Positions 50,808-64,000 of a stretch of DNA of 64,000 nt are shown here, in pieces (within the stretch, counting starts at the first letter, position 1; each line of letters begins with the position of its first letter). The notes under the pieces were generated by a model, which worked only from the letters and a program-made list of their open reading frames with translations, was not told the DNA's origin and did no database searches. Origin of the DNA: Halanaeroarchaeum sp. HSR-CO (GTDB lineage: Archaea > Halobacteriota > Halobacteria > Halobacteriales > Halobacteriaceae); the NCBI RefSeq assembly GCF_024972755.1, contig NZ_CP087724.1:1798001-1862000 (forward strand), written 5' to 3'. The translations under genes and the position numbers were made by a program.

Positions 50808-51190
50808 GGCGTTCACGCTCGCACACGTCCATGGTGCGAGCGAGGAGAGGTCTCCTGTGTGGGGTAATAAATGCAGTCTCAAGTTTCGAGTAAGAAATGG
50901 CGAGAATTATCCGCCCCATGCATTTGATACCTATTCGGTGATGCCCTAGAATCAGGAGTACGGGTGGTTTGAGTTACGATTCAAGGGGGATGTCGGCGAG
51001 AGTGGATTACCGTTAGCTGACGTGAAGAAACTCCTAGAGGAGCTGGCTAGCTGATATTTGATTACTAGCGAGATGACCATCATGTCATTAGACAAGGAGA
51101 AGGCTAGGTTGGAATATCGAAATACCCGGAGAAATTCACTCTTAGCACCTCTCTCATAACTTTCACCATATTAGATATGATTTCAACCAT
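50808..51190. other. Intergenic stretch with a short gene remnant
   Basis: No intact gene here. At 50950-51054 a plus-strand frame reads EYGWFELRFKGDVGESGLPL and ADVKKLLEELAS then stop, protein-like in composition. A nearby ATG is followed by CCC and an in-frame TAG, so it cannot start there. It is likely the 3' end of a dead gene. The rest is AT-rich with no signals I can name. Confidence 0.4.
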
Positions 51191-51673
51191 ATGATATACG
51201 GGGATGGGGGACAACTACCGGGTGCAATGCCAGAGGAAAACGACAACGACAACGAATGGGACGGAGACGCCTCTAGTTCCGAGAATCAGACCGAACTAGC
51301 AGAGGCTGAAGTAATTGACGCTGAAGAAGTAGACCACAATCCTGCTCTTTCCAAAGACGTGGAGGCACTAGCCACTTTCTCCGAGGAGGAAGGCCCGCTG
51401 TCCTTCCGCATTATGCCAGCAATTGAGGGAGGGCAGACTGACTGGAGACTCAATGTCTACTCTAGTGGAGTTCAGGGTCCCATCTATCAATCGAGGGATG
51501 GACTGACAGCTCAAGCTGTGGAGCAGTTCGGCATTAGCTCTATACTTCAGAGCAGGGTGAATGATGCCCTCCACTACGCCAAAAAGAACCTGGAAGTTCC
51601 AGATGGATTGGGAGACCAAAAGCGTGAGAAGCGCAGTCTCCACGAGCTAGAGGTCATGATGGAGGAGTCATGA
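51191..51673 (+). CDS. Hypothetical protein, 160 aa
   Basis: A 160-residue acidic protein (ENDNDNEWDGDASSSENQTE) with a more ordered C-terminal half (LSFRIMPAIEGGQTDWRLNV). A second in-frame ATG at 51227 is possible. It overlaps the next gene by ATGA, so the two are co-translated. No known domain. Confidence 0.6.
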   Translation: MIYGDGGQLPGAMPEENDNDNEWDGDASSSENQTELAEAEVIDAEEVDHNPALSKDVEALATFSEEEGPLSFRIMPAIEGGQTDWRLNVYSSGVQGPIYQSRDGLTAQAVEQFGISSILQSRVNDALHYAKKNLEVPDGLGDQKREKRSLHELEVMMEES

Positions 51674-51951
51674 GCTCTCCTGTACATACTAGCCCAGAGG
51701 CATCCCACTCGGACGATGAAATTCGTGAATTCATCCGGTCCAAAGAGACATTCACAGAACTTCTGAAGGAGTTTAACACCGAGAAATCCACTTACGAACT
51801 CGTGACTGCTGTCCAAGGGATAGGCCGAGAAATAATCGAGGAGGAGCGTCTGCATGACAGTTATCTGAGCCCGCTCGAGGTAGGATGGCTGAGGCTTCTG
51901 TGGGAGCAAGACGCAGAGGAGAATAACGAATTCCTCTCACAGTTCAAGTAA
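51670..51951 (+). CDS. Hypothetical protein, 93 aa
   Basis: A 93-residue mostly helical protein (DEIREFIRSKETFTELLKEF, then LSPLEVGWLRLLWEQDAEEN). It starts inside the end of the preceding gene. Possibly a partner of that protein. I do not recognise it. Confidence 0.58.
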   Translation: MSSPVHTSPEASHSDDEIREFIRSKETFTELLKEFNTEKSTYELVTAVQGIGREIIEEERLHDSYLSPLEVGWLRLLWEQDAEENNEFLSQFK

Positions 51952-52105
51952 GCAACATAACTAACGGAGACAAATCATCACCGAGAATCGGGTTCGGGAA
52001 CCCGACTACCCACTGTTCCCTTACCTGTAGTCGGCAATAAGGTTTGTGTCCCGACACAACCGAATTGTTGGCATACGGCTCGGTGGAGTCACCACAATCA
52101 CACTG

Positions 52106-52858
52106 ATGACCATCGAAGACTCAGAGAAAGCACAGTATCGCCTCGACAAAGACGCATACAATCTCATCAAGTATGAGATAGTCGAAGAGACGGATTTGGA
52201 TTCAGTCGCGGATTTTGTCCGTATCGCGGTCAGTCAACATGCGGGAAACCTAGCCCAAGAGGCCAAAGGAGGACGATTAGCACTCTCATTGACCAGACGA
52301 TTATCGAATATTCGCGGGATTGAGGAGTCTGTAAATCAGGAATCTGCGGATGCTATCACGTTTCGGGATAATGAACTAGAGAAGTCATTGACAGTAAATC
52401 TCTCCACGAAGAGCCTGAGCAAACTGGGAGAGTTACAGGACGAAACAGGCCTGACACTTTCCGAGGCTATCCGCGCCTGCGTGTACGCTCAACTAGGAAA
52501 TATGGCGGAGTCAGATGATATCCGAAAAGATGGCGATGCGTTAGAGGCAGTCAGAGCGTGGAGTGAGGTGAAAACGAGACTTGAAGAGCCAATTAACGGA
52601 TTTTACCATGTACTCTTCAAGCGGTTTGAATTGCAGCGCGCTCAGACCCGATACTTCATTGAGACTGATAGAGGTGCGTTCAATGATTTCGCTGAGATGT
52701 ACAAACAGGATTTCATCGACTCGCCAGGGTATGAGAAGATAGCCAACCACTACGGAGAAAGCACGCTGAATACAGTAGAGAATTTCGTTGGAGAACTAAC
52801 TGGTTATTCAACCAGCTCGGATTCTAGCTTCCTCGAAGAGTACCTTACTGAAGGGTAA
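52106..52858 (+). CDS. Double ribbon-helix-helix-like DNA-binding protein
   Basis: A 250-residue protein with two similar segments: AQYRLDKDAYNLIKYEIVEE...SVADFVRIAVSQHAGN at about 8-50 and LTVNLSTKSLSKLGELQDET...SEAIRACVYAQLGN at about 108-150. Each has a strand plus two helices like a ribbon-helix-helix unit, so one chain may form a whole RHH dimer. A helical C-terminal half follows. A regulator or partition-type protein at the right end of the element. I choose the ATG at 52106 over a GTG 60 bases upstream. Confidence 0.62.
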   Translation: MTIEDSEKAQYRLDKDAYNLIKYEIVEETDLDSVADFVRIAVSQHAGNLAQEAKGGRLALSLTRRLSNIRGIEESVNQESADAITFRDNELEKSLTVNLSTKSLSKLGELQDETGLTLSEAIRACVYAQLGNMAESDDIRKDGDALEAVRAWSEVKTRLEEPINGFYHVLFKRFELQRAQTRYFIETDRGAFNDFAEMYKQDFIDSPGYEKIANHYGESTLNTVENFVGELTGYSTSSDSSFLEEYLTEG

Positions 52859-52957
52859 CACCCCGTTTTGTCTACTACTACCCCGTGTAGTTTGTAGTCC
52901 AGTGGAATGGGTGCAACAATGTATGGTATATATTACGTATATAATTTACTCGCCCTT

Positions 52958-52964
52958 CCCAAGT
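52958..52964 (+). repeat. Right candidate attachment core (cccaagt)
   Basis: Seven bases identical to the left core at 41283-41289 and at the right compositional edge. It is the left arm of an inverted repeat (cccaagtttttgc against gcaaaaagtggg at 52997-53008) that surrounds a GC-rich hairpin, so the element would have inserted into the foot of this stem. Confidence 0.5.
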
Positions 52965-52972
52965 TTTTGCCA

Positions 52973-52993
52973 GGGCCGCGCTCCGCGCGGCCC
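52973..52993. terminator. GC-rich hairpin downstream of top6A
   Basis: gggccgcg-ctccg-cgcggccc forms an 8-base stem with a 5-base loop, flanked by ttttt on one side and aaaaa on the other. It lies just past the top6A stop and, read from either strand, ends in a T-run, so it could end transcription from both sides. Confidence 0.5.
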
Positions 52994-53010
52994 ACAGCAA
53001 AAAGTGGGTT

Positions 53011-54090
53011 CTAGAGGACGCCCATCTCGTCCAGTCGCTCCGGCAGGTACGTGTCCGTCACGAAGTCGAGACCGCGGGAGGCCAGTGCCTGCTGTTCTGC
53101 CTTCTTGTCGATGTCGAGTTGGATCTCGATCTGTTCTTCCCAGTAGTCCGTCTGGAACCGGGGATCCTCCAGTTCGCTCTCCAGGGCGTTGACGTCCGAA
53201 TCCGAGAGCGGGTCGGTCGGGAGGTCGTACTCGACGATGTCCTCCGGGCGGATGCCGATGAACTCCGCCTGGGGGGTCGCCAGATATTCGGAGAGGTGGG
53301 CGCTCTTGATGGACCCGTACGCCACCGACCCGTAGATGCGATACGACCAGGGGTCACCGTCTGTGAAGACCGTGACCGGCAAGTCGAGTTCGTCGTGGAG
53401 TCGCTTGGTGATGCGGCGGGTCGCCCGAGCTGGCTGTCCCTTCAGGTGGACGAGGATGGCGTTGTACTCGTCGTCGAAGCCGTTCTCGACGAGCCGGTCG
53501 CGCATACCACCGGTCTCGACAGCCAGGACGAAGTCGGCGTCGTGATCGAGAAAGTCGATGGTGTCCGGGTTATTGGGGATCTGATAGCCGCCCTCGCCGA
53601 CGTCGAGCTGGCAGTGGATCTCCCGTTCACCTCGTCGCGTCTGCTCGCGAAGGTGCAATGGACCCATCAGGGTAGCGCCGGACTCCTCGGGCCGCATGTG
53701 GAAGTCCTCGCGTTTGACCCCCGAGACGATCTCGAGGTCCTCGATGAGTTTGTCCGACTGGCTCTGATCGGAGAACTTCGCTTCGTCCTCGTCCCAGGAC
53801 TCCGAGAGGTAGTACAACTCCCGCAGGGTCGAGGAGCGGCCCTCGTCGAGTTGCTTGGCGAGGAACTCGATGGTGTAGACGGCCTTGAGGAGTTTCCGGG
53901 CGCCGCTAACCGTGTTCGCACTGCGGGTGCTCGTGCGGTCCCCGTAGACCCAGACGTTGCTGTCCTCGTCGTACTCGATGTTGGACTTCGAGCGCGTGGG
54001 GACCTCCATCGAGGGGACGTCGCCGAGGGCGAACTGGTCGTAGAACTGCGCCGCGAGATCGATGAGTCGAGATTGTGCGTCGTCGCTCAT
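53011..54090 (-). CDS. top6A: DNA topoisomerase VI subunit A
   Basis: The Spo11-like DNA-cleaving subunit, 359 aa. The winged-helix (5Y-CAP) domain carries the Tyr pair in [12 protein letters not shown] at 93-94, one of which attacks DNA. The Toprim domain has [13 protein letters not shown] (Glu) and [12 protein letters not shown] (Asp-x-Asp). It relaxes and decatenates DNA with subunit B. Translation is coupled to top6B (its start overlaps the top6B stop by ATGA). Confidence 0.95.
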   Translation of the reverse strand: MSDDAQSRLIDLAAQFYDQFALGDVPSMEVPTRSKSNIEYDEDSNVWVYGDRTSTRSANTVSGARKLLKAVYTIEFLAKQLDEGRSSTLRELYYLSESWDEDEAKFSDQSQSDKLIEDLEIVSGVKREDFHMRPEESGATLMGPLHLREQTRRGEREIHCQLDVGEGGYQIPNNPDTIDFLDHDADFVLAVETGGMRDRLVENGFDDEYNAILVHLKGQPARATRRITKRLHDELDLPVTVFTDGDPWSYRIYGSVAYGSIKSAHLSEYLATPQAEFIGIRPEDIVEYDLPTDPLSDSDVNALESELEDPRFQTDYWEEQIEIQLDIDKKAEQQALASRGLDFVTDTYLPERLDEMGVL

Positions 54091-57000
54091 TGGTTCACCG
54101 TGAGTTTCGCGTCCTCGACGCCCTGCACCGAGAGATCGTAGGTGGCGTCGCCGTCGACCTGGTACTCGAGTGTGGCCTCCTCGCCGCTACCGACGGTCGG
54201 ATTCCACTTGAGGAAGTACTCGCCGTCCATCTCGACGACGTTCGCCCCGGGGTCCTCGGGGTCGACGACGACGTCCGTCGGTTCCACCGAGACGATGTCG
54301 GTGATCTCCAGATCCGCGTTCGTCGAGTCGTTGTTCTCCACCACGACGCGGACGGTCTCGTCCTCGACGTCGCGTTCCACGAGGACGTTGTTCATGATGC
54401 GCGCCATGGAGTCGTTCACCTCGAGTGGTGGCTGGCCCGTCATCTCCGCGACCTTCGCCGCCATCTTCGGGAGAATGTCGGCGATGACCGTCTGCTTCTT
54501 GCGTCGCTTCTCCATCGACCGGCGCTTGTTGAGATACGATTTCAACTCGCGGGCGGCCTCCCGGACGGCCAGTTCGATTTCGTCTTCGATTTCGGGGACG
54601 TTCGCGAGCGCGTCTTTGGATTCGCTCGTGAACGGGACGTTCGTCGAGGCGACGTGGATCATGATCACGACGGGGCCGTTCGGGAGGCCCGAGCCCCCTG
54701 GCTGTTCGAGCCCGTAGTTGCGCCAGCCGATTCCCTTCACCACGTCCGTCGTCGCACACGCCCCGCGCTGGTAGACGAGCGGGACGCGGTTTGCAAAGCG
54801 CATGAGATCGGCGCTCCCCTCGTCGAGGAGGTCACCGCCGTAGGCGATACCGGCCTCGACGATGAACGGGTCGCCGCCGTGGACCGAGGCGTCCCTCGTC
54901 GAGGCGGCGTAGAACTCGGCGTCGACCTCCTTGCGGAGGCCCGCCTCGACGAGTTCGGCGGTGATGGGCGAGAGACAACTCGTCGGCGGCGCCATCACGT
55001 TGACCGCGTTCATCGCGTCGAGGAGCATTCCCGCCAGGTCGCGTTCCGCGCCGAGTTGCCTGGTCTTCGGGACCTCGCCGTCGATGCGCGCCATCGAAGT
55101 CCAGAGGCGTTCGATGACGTTCTCGCGGGCCGTCTCGCCCACGTTGGCGTCGTCCATCTCGACGGTCATCTCCGCGGCGCGGTCGACCACGTCGGCGAGA
55201 TCCGACCGCGTGAGTCGGTCGTTCGGGGAGTCGTCGAGTCTGCTGGCAATGCGTTCGGCCAGGCCGTGGACGGTCGCATCGTCTTTCTGGCTGGTCGTCG
55301 CCGCGTCGACGTGTTTGTACAGCGCCGAGACGCGATCGGCAGTCAATACGCTCCAGACGGCCTCGACGACGTTCTCCTGGACCGTCGTCCCGAAGGTCGT
55401 CCCCGTCTCCTCGCCGACGTTCTCGGCGACGTCCGCGACCGCCTGGACGAGTTCGTCGTGGCCGAGGGGCGAGCGCTTCTCGAGAACGTGGTCGAGTCGC
55501 TCCGCAAACGACCGTTTGTCCTGGGTCCGCTTGTTGGAGATCGCGGCAACGACCTCCCGTCGAAGGTCGACGTCCTCGTGATCCCTGGGGACCGGCCAGC
55601 GAAGTTCGCGACCGAAGTGTCGGTCGCGGAACTCGGCCAGGATATCGTCGGCGGTCTTGCGGCCTACGCGGGTGAACTCCTCCTGGAGGAACCCCCGTGC
55701 GGAGTGCGAATCGGTCCCCTGGAGCATCTTGATGAGGGTGCCGAGTTCGACGCCATGGGGGTGCGGACGGATTTCCTCGGTCTCCGTGGGGAGTTCCGCG
55801 TTCTCGACGCGTTCGGACTTGAGGTGGGCGTCCGGCTCCCGGAGTTCGATGCGGGCGTGCGGGTTGACCACCGCGGTGTGGCGGATGTAGTCGTGGAGTT
55901 GTGAGCGGGCCCGCATGTTGGCTTCCATCTCGAGTTCGATGCGCGTGCCGTGTCCACGATCCCAGGTGGTGGTCTCCTGTTTCCGGATCTCGGGTTCGTT
56001 CGTATCCGTGTCGATGACTAACTCGAAGTACCGCGCCTCGGATTGCCCCTGGGTTCGACTCGTGATCTTCGCCGGTTTCCCGCTGGTCAACTGGGAGTAG
56101 AGGACGGCCGCGGAGATGCCGATGCCCTGCTGGCCGCGACTGTTCTTCACGGCCAGTGCACCTTCGTTGACGACGACGAAGTTCTCGTCTCTACCCGTCG
56201 CTCCTGGCACGGAGATGTCGTAGACGTACTCTGGTGGATCAGTCTCCGTCACGTCGGTCACGGGAAGCAGGCTCATGTCCGACTCGGAGATCCCCTGCAG
56301 ATCCCGGATTGTAGAATAGAGGTCCCGAAGAGCCGCTGTGGGCTCCAGGTTTTCGTTTAACAGTCCCTTCTCTACGAGATTGTAAGAATACCGTGGGACG
56401 TCAGCTCTCCCCTCATCCAAGGCGGTCTCGATGACTCGCTGGTACTCGGCTGCGAATTCGGGGGATGAACCGACACCGGCCCCATAGAGGAGTCCGGGGA
56501 TAGTATCTGAGACCGTCGTCGCATCTACAGCGTCGACACGAACGTCGTCGAGGAGGGACACCGGAATGCGCTTGTAGCCCTGCACCCCCGATGGTTGCCG
56601 TTCACCATACGAGTCGAGGACATTCAGATCGTCCCCGTACACTTTCGTCCGATAGACCGTCGAACCATCATCGGCAAAGCCGCCATTGTGTTCCTGGCGT
56701 TCCGTACTCGCGAGGACTCCCTGCATGTTCCAGAGGATGGAGAGTTCCTGCGCGAGTCTCTGGCTGACCGTCGTATGCGAGAGTTCGTTACTCGGATGCG
56801 CGTCCGACCCGTCCCCCTGATAGACGGTCGTAAGGAATTGTCGCTGCGCGTCTGACGGCGCGTCGAAGACAAACGACGGAACGCGCTTTTCCTCAGCACC
56901 CGCCCCACAGACGTTCTTGAGGAACATGGCGATTGGCGATCCGAACGCCTTGACGCGCGTCGAATTGCGCTTTCGGGCGACAGTCGTCGTCTCACACCCC

Positions 57001-58193
57001 AGTTCTCCCGCCGCGGACTCGGTCGCCGCGATAAGGTCGTCTTCGTGGGACCCGAACGTAAATCCGACCTGACGGGGACCGGCATGCCCCTCCGCAACGT
57101 AGTATCCCAGAAGGCGCATGAACGAGTCCGTGAGCGGAATGGTTACAGGTATCGTGGTCTCATCACCGCCGACGCGATACGTTTTCAGGGTCCCGTCCGC
57201 GGCGACATCTTCCCACCCGAGTTCGATGACGGTCGAGGCGGGTAGATAGCCTTTTTCCAGGTAGTTGGTTTCGAGGCTATCTTTGAGGATGTTGACGCCT
57301 TCGTAGCGATAGTATGTGCGCTTGCGATCGCTGTCCGAAGACGGTTTTTTCCGAATCTTCTCACCGGTCTGGAGCTCCCCTAGTTGGTCCTCGTCGAAGC
57401 CATAGACGTAGAGCCGTCGGTCCTCGAGTTGCTCGGGACTAAGATGCTCGAGGAGATTTACCGACTCGACCGGGTCGGTCGCGGTCGGCAGCGACTGCGG
57501 CGAAAGAACGACGTCACCGGGTGACAACTCACCGGCCGCTACGTGTTCGACCGATCCATCACTCCTGAGCGTAAAGAGGCTATGATTACCCGTCACCTCG
57601 ACGGTTCGGCCCTTCTCAGTAGTGATTTCGAACGTTCTCTCATCGGTCTCGTGACGGATCGCGTGGGTGACCGGCTGCCAGGACATTTCGAGTGTTTCCC
57701 TGTTGAACGAGGGAACCTCGATATCGGCTTGGAGCGGTGCTTTGCCAGCCCCCTCATTCGGCAGGAATGCGTCGCACAGTACGCCAATGGGAACAGTCTC
57801 CACGACGCCGTTTCGACGGACGAGAAGTTCCTGATCTGGCGTCAACGACTGCTCGCGCTTGTGGAATCGGGAGCCGTAGAGCAGTTTGCCGAAGACCTTG
57901 GGCACCTCCGCCTCGGTGATCCCCGGCCCGTTGTCCTCGACGATGAGCCGATAGTACTCCCCCGCCTCCTGGATCTCGACGTAGATATCGGGAAGGTGGC
58001 CGGCCTCTTCGGCAGCGTCCAGGGCGTTGTCCACGGCCTCCTTGACGGCCGTGACCAGGCCCCTGGCACCGCTGTCGAAGCCCAGCATGTGCTTGTTCTT
58101 CTCGAAGAATTCGGCGATGGAGATCTCGCGCTGGCCCGCTGCCAGCTCCTCGGCGATGTCCTCCTCGCCAATCGTCGACTGGAAGGACGTCAT
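54087..58193 (-). CDS. top6B: DNA topoisomerase VI subunit B containing an intein
   Basis: A 1368-residue precursor. The GHKL ATPase domain opens with [37 protein letters not shown] and VEDNGPGI. At [12 protein letters not shown] the host protein is interrupted by a 569-residue intein (residues 116-684), then resumes at [19 protein letters not shown]. Removing the intein leaves 799 residues, normal for haloarchaeal Top6B. A transducer domain and C-terminal beta-sandwich complete it. It is divergent from gyrB over 145 bases. Confidence 0.95.
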   Translation of the reverse strand: MTSFQSTIGEEDIAEELAAGQREISIAEFFEKNKHMLGFDSGARGLVTAVKEAVDNALDAAEEAGHLPDIYVEIQEAGEYYRLIVEDNGPGITEAEVPKVFGKLLYGSRFHKREQSLTPDQELLVRRNGVVETVPIGVLCDAFLPNEGAGKAPLQADIEVPSFNRETLEMSWQPVTHAIRHETDERTFEITTEKGRTVEVTGNHSLFTLRSDGSVEHVAAGELSPGDVVLSPQSLPTATDPVESVNLLEHLSPEQLEDRRLYVYGFDEDQLGELQTGEKIRKKPSSDSDRKRTYYRYEGVNILKDSLETNYLEKGYLPASTVIELGWEDVAADGTLKTYRVGGDETTIPVTIPLTDSFMRLLGYYVAEGHAGPRQVGFTFGSHEDDLIAATESAAGELGCETTTVARKRNSTRVKAFGSPIAMFLKNVCGAGAEEKRVPSFVFDAPSDAQRQFLTTVYQGDGSDAHPSNELSHTTVSQRLAQELSILWNMQGVLASTERQEHNGGFADDGSTVYRTKVYGDDLNVLDSYGERQPSGVQGYKRIPVSLLDDVRVDAVDATTVSDTIPGLLYGAGVGSSPEFAAEYQRVIETALDEGRADVPRYSYNLVEKGLLNENLEPTAALRDLYSTIRDLQGISESDMSLLPVTDVTETDPPEYVYDISVPGATGRDENFVVVNEGALAVKNSRGQQGIGISAAVLYSQLTSGKPAKITSRTQGQSEARYFELVIDTDTNEPEIRKQETTTWDRGHGTRIELEMEANMRARSQLHDYIRHTAVVNPHARIELREPDAHLKSERVENAELPTETEEIRPHPHGVELGTLIKMLQGTDSHSARGFLQEEFTRVGRKTADDILAEFRDRHFGRELRWPVPRDHEDVDLRREVVAAISNKRTQDKRSFAERLDHVLEKRSPLGHDELVQAVADVAENVGEETGTTFGTTVQENVVEAVWSVLTADRVSALYKHVDAATTSQKDDATVHGLAERIASRLDDSPNDRLTRSDLADVVDRAAEMTVEMDDANVGETARENVIERLWTSMARIDGEVPKTRQLGAERDLAGMLLDAMNAVNVMAPPTSCLSPITAELVEAGLRKEVDAEFYAASTRDASVHGGDPFIVEAGIAYGGDLLDEGSADLMRFANRVPLVYQRGACATTDVVKGIGWRNYGLEQPGGSGLPNGPVVIMIHVASTNVPFTSESKDALANVPEIEDEIELAVREAARELKSYLNKRRSMEKRRKKQTVIADILPKMAAKVAEMTGQPPLEVNDSMARIMNNVLVERDVEDETVRVVVENNDSTNADLEITDIVSVEPTDVVVDPEDPGANVVEMDGEYFLKWNPTVGSGEEATLEYQVDGDATYDLSVQGVEDAKLTVNQ
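56142..57848 (-). other. Intein with LAGLIDADG-type endonuclease in top6B
   Basis: Residues 116-684 of the precursor. Block A starts with Ser1 ([14 protein letters not shown]), block B is GNHSLFTL, the two endonuclease motifs are [11 protein letters not shown] near 361 and [11 protein letters not shown] near 453, and block F/G ends [20 protein letters not shown] then EGALAVKN followed by +1 Ser. The penultimate residue is Lys where most inteins have His. It sits in the conserved ATPase motif that follows YGSRFH, a usual insertion point for inteins. Confidence 0.9.
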
Positions 58194-58224
58194 TCGATAC
58201 CGGCTCTACCGCAGTCCCGACTAA

Positions 58225-62711
<4,487 letters not shown>

Positions 62712-62732
62712 ACGGTCTACAGTCGATTCGTT

Positions 62733-63107
62733 CTACGAGAGATGGGCGGCGACGTCGCTGGAGGAGACCATGCCGACGAAGTCGTCGTCCACCACGGGGA
62801 GGTGTTTGATGCCGTACGTCGTCAACATTGCGGCGACTTCCTCCATGTAGAGGTCGGGCGTGACCGTCTCGACTTCCTTGGTCATCACGTCCTCGACCGT
62901 GAGTTCCGTCAGGTCCTTCCCGTCGGCGACGGCGGCGATGATGTCAGTACTCGTGATGATCCCGTGGCGGCTCGCCGTCACCACGAGGGCGGCGATGTCG
63001 TGTTCGCGCATGACCTCTGCTGCGGTCTGTACGGATTCGTCGGGAGCGATCATCTCCAGTGGTGTCGACATTACGTCTTCGACGCGTGTCGGTCCATCAG
63101 ATGCCAT
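62733..63107 (-). CDS. CBS-domain pair protein
   Basis: A 124-residue protein that is only a CBS pair: VEDVMSTPLEMIAPDESVQT...IAALVVTASRHGIITSTDII and LTVEDVMTKEVETVTPDLYM...IKHLPVVDDDFVGMVSSSDV. Stand-alone CBS pairs bind adenosine nucleotides and regulate other proteins. The start at MASDGPTRVED is set by family length; upstream frame is non-coding. Partner unknown. Confidence 0.88.
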   Translation of the reverse strand: MASDGPTRVEDVMSTPLEMIAPDESVQTAAEVMREHDIAALVVTASRHGIITSTDIIAAVADGKDLTELTVEDVMTKEVETVTPDLYMEEVAAMLTTYGIKHLPVVDDDFVGMVSSSDVAAHLS

Positions 63108-63195
63108 AGTGTGAACAGTGGGTCCGCAAACAATGGTGTTTCGACTTTTCCTCGGACGTTGATACGACGGCGCGGAGGTGACACGACCACTCGAC

Positions 63196-64000
63196 TCAGA
63201 GGATCCGCTTGCCGAGAGCGCTGGCCGCGAGTTCCGCGGCCATCTCCGCCGTCTGGTTGCGTTCGTCCAGGATCGGATTGACCTCCACGAGTTCCAGCGA
63301 TCGCAAGACGTCGTACCGGCGGTCGAGATCGGCGAGCAGTTCCATCGCGGCGTGGGCCTCGCGATAGGTGACGCCACCCCGAACCGGGGTCCCGACGCCC
63401 GGCGCTTCGTTGGGGTCGAGCCAGTCCAGGTCGAGACTGACGTGGATCCCCTCGACACCGTCTGCGGCGACCGCGAGGGCGTCCTCCACGACGGTGGTGA
63501 GCCCGCGTTCGTCGATGTCCGACATCGTGTAGGCCGTGACGTCGCTCGCCCGGATAGCTGCCCGTTCGCTCTCGTCCAGGTCGCGGAGGCCGACGAGTGC
63601 CACGTTCTCCTCGCTGAGCCCCGCTGCGGTGGCCCAGTCCATCTCCGCGAACTCGTCGAGGCCCAGAGCGGCCGCCAGCGGCATACCGTGGACGTTACCA
63701 CTCGGCGACGTCGAGGGCGTGTTGAAGTCGCCGTGAGCGTCGAACCACACGACGCCGGTAGGGTCGGTCCGGGCCGACCCGGCCATCGACCCGATGGCGA
63801 CGGAGTGGTCGCCACCGAGGACCAGCGGCACCTCGCCGTCCTCGATAGCTGCCGCGACGTCGTCGGCCAGACGGACGTTCACCTCCCTGACGGCGTCGAT
63901 GTGTCTGGCGTTCACGTCCGAGCCGTTCTCTCGTTCCTCCATCAGCGGTGCACGAACGTCGCCGATATCCGCACAGGCCGCTCCGGCCGCCCTTATCTGC
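63196..64000 (-). CDS. Arginase (partial, N-terminus beyond the window)
   Basis: An arginase/agmatinase-family enzyme whose 5' end lies past base 64000. The manganese-site motifs are visible: LVLGGDHSVAIGSMAG, VVWFDAHGDFNTPSTSPSGN, and HVSLDLDWLDPNEAPGVGTP. The frame continues upstream to the window edge as IRAAGAACADIGDVRAP, typical of the arginase N-terminal region, so the internal Met is not the start. Arginase is favoured over agmatinase by SPSGNVHG and the C-terminus, without certainty. Confidence 0.87.
   Translation of the reverse strand, partial: QIRAAGAACADIGDVRAPLMEERENGSDVNARHIDAVREVNVRLADDVAAAIEDGEVPLVLGGDHSVAIGSMAGSARTDPTGVVWFDAHGDFNTPSTSPSGNVHGMPLAAALGLDEFAEMDWATAAGLSEENVALVGLRDLDESERAAIRASDVTAYTMSDIDERGLTTVVEDALAVAADGVEGIHVSLDLDWLDPNEAPGVGTPVRGGVTYREAHAAMELLADLDRRYDVLRSLELVEVNPILDERNQTAEMAAELAASALGKRIL

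Larger units (their letters stand above)
41283..52964. mobile_element. AT-rich integrated element of about 11.7 kb
   Basis: A stretch of AT-rich DNA and foreign-looking genes between the convergent ligA and top6A genes. Base composition changes abruptly at both ends: tttttccccaagt then gaataaaatc on the left, and atataatttactcgcccttcccaagt then ttttgcc on the right. The 7-base direct repeat cccaagt sits at both edges (41283-41289 and 52958-52964). It holds an integrase with a small DNA-binding partner at its left end, a serine recombinase, a secreted protein, a pilin, and several regulators. No virion, replication or conjugation gene is recognised, so its class is open. Confidence 0.78.

Noticed and set aside
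54075-55904. A 609-codon open frame antisense to top6B
   Set aside because: Same reason: a GC-driven shadow of a certain gene.

Overview
The window is chromosomal DNA of an extremely halophilic archaeon (class Halobacteria); I do not name a genus. The support is a set of archaeal and haloarchaeal signatures: AglB oligosaccharyltransferase, TFB, a proteasome beta subunit with a 49-residue propeptide, topoisomerase VI next to gyrase, DUF555, glutamine synthetase, acidic proteins, TATA boxes about 25-30 bases before start codons (leaderless transcripts) and many ATGA/GTGA gene overlaps. Most of the window is GC-rich. Two stretches are clearly AT-richer: the sugar-nucleotide genes at 1-3.1 kb and an integrated element at 41.3-53.0 kb.

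Layout. 0-8.6 kb: surface glycan synthesis (rmlA tail, rmlD, rmlB, two glycosyltransferases, aglB) followed by a DUF368 membrane protein. 8.6-14.2 kb: an array of toxin-antitoxin modules (MazF/HTH, HicBA, two VapBC pairs, a VapC fragment, a nucleotidyltransferase pair). In the first 4 kb of this array the modules are separated by five diverged copies of the 3' end of the DUF368 gene. 14.2-20 kb: regulators, threonine synthase, a DUF21 protein, AzlC/AzlD and a double UspA protein. 19.5-24 kb: CapA-like phosphatase, ATP-grasp ligase, formyltransferase and DUF354, which look like a surface-polymer decoration cluster. 24-28.2 kb: glpABC, anaerobic glycerol-3-phosphate dehydrogenase. 28-41 kb: housekeeping genes (thioesterase, TraB, M50 protease, purM, CBS regulator, DUF555, glnA, psmB, tfb, a GCS2 ligase, ligA).

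41.28-52.96 kb: an AT-rich integrated element of about 11.7 kb between the convergent ligA and top6A genes. It has a tyrosine integrase with a DNA-binding partner at its left end, a serine recombinase, a large secreted protein, a type IV pilin fused to a beta-solenoid-like repeat domain, a UDG-like protein, a four-helix membrane protein followed by three tiny charged proteins, and several HTH/RHH regulators. I recognise no capsid, replication or packaging gene. A 7-base direct repeat (cccaagt) sits at both compositional boundaries and gives a plausible empty site. 53-62.7 kb: top6A and an intein-containing top6B, divergent from gyrB-gyrA. 62.7-64 kb: a CBS-pair protein and an arginase cut by the window end.

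The two most unusual systems are the serial toxin-antitoxin array built on repeated DUF368 3' ends, and the integrated element carrying a pilin-solenoid fusion and a set of micro-proteins.
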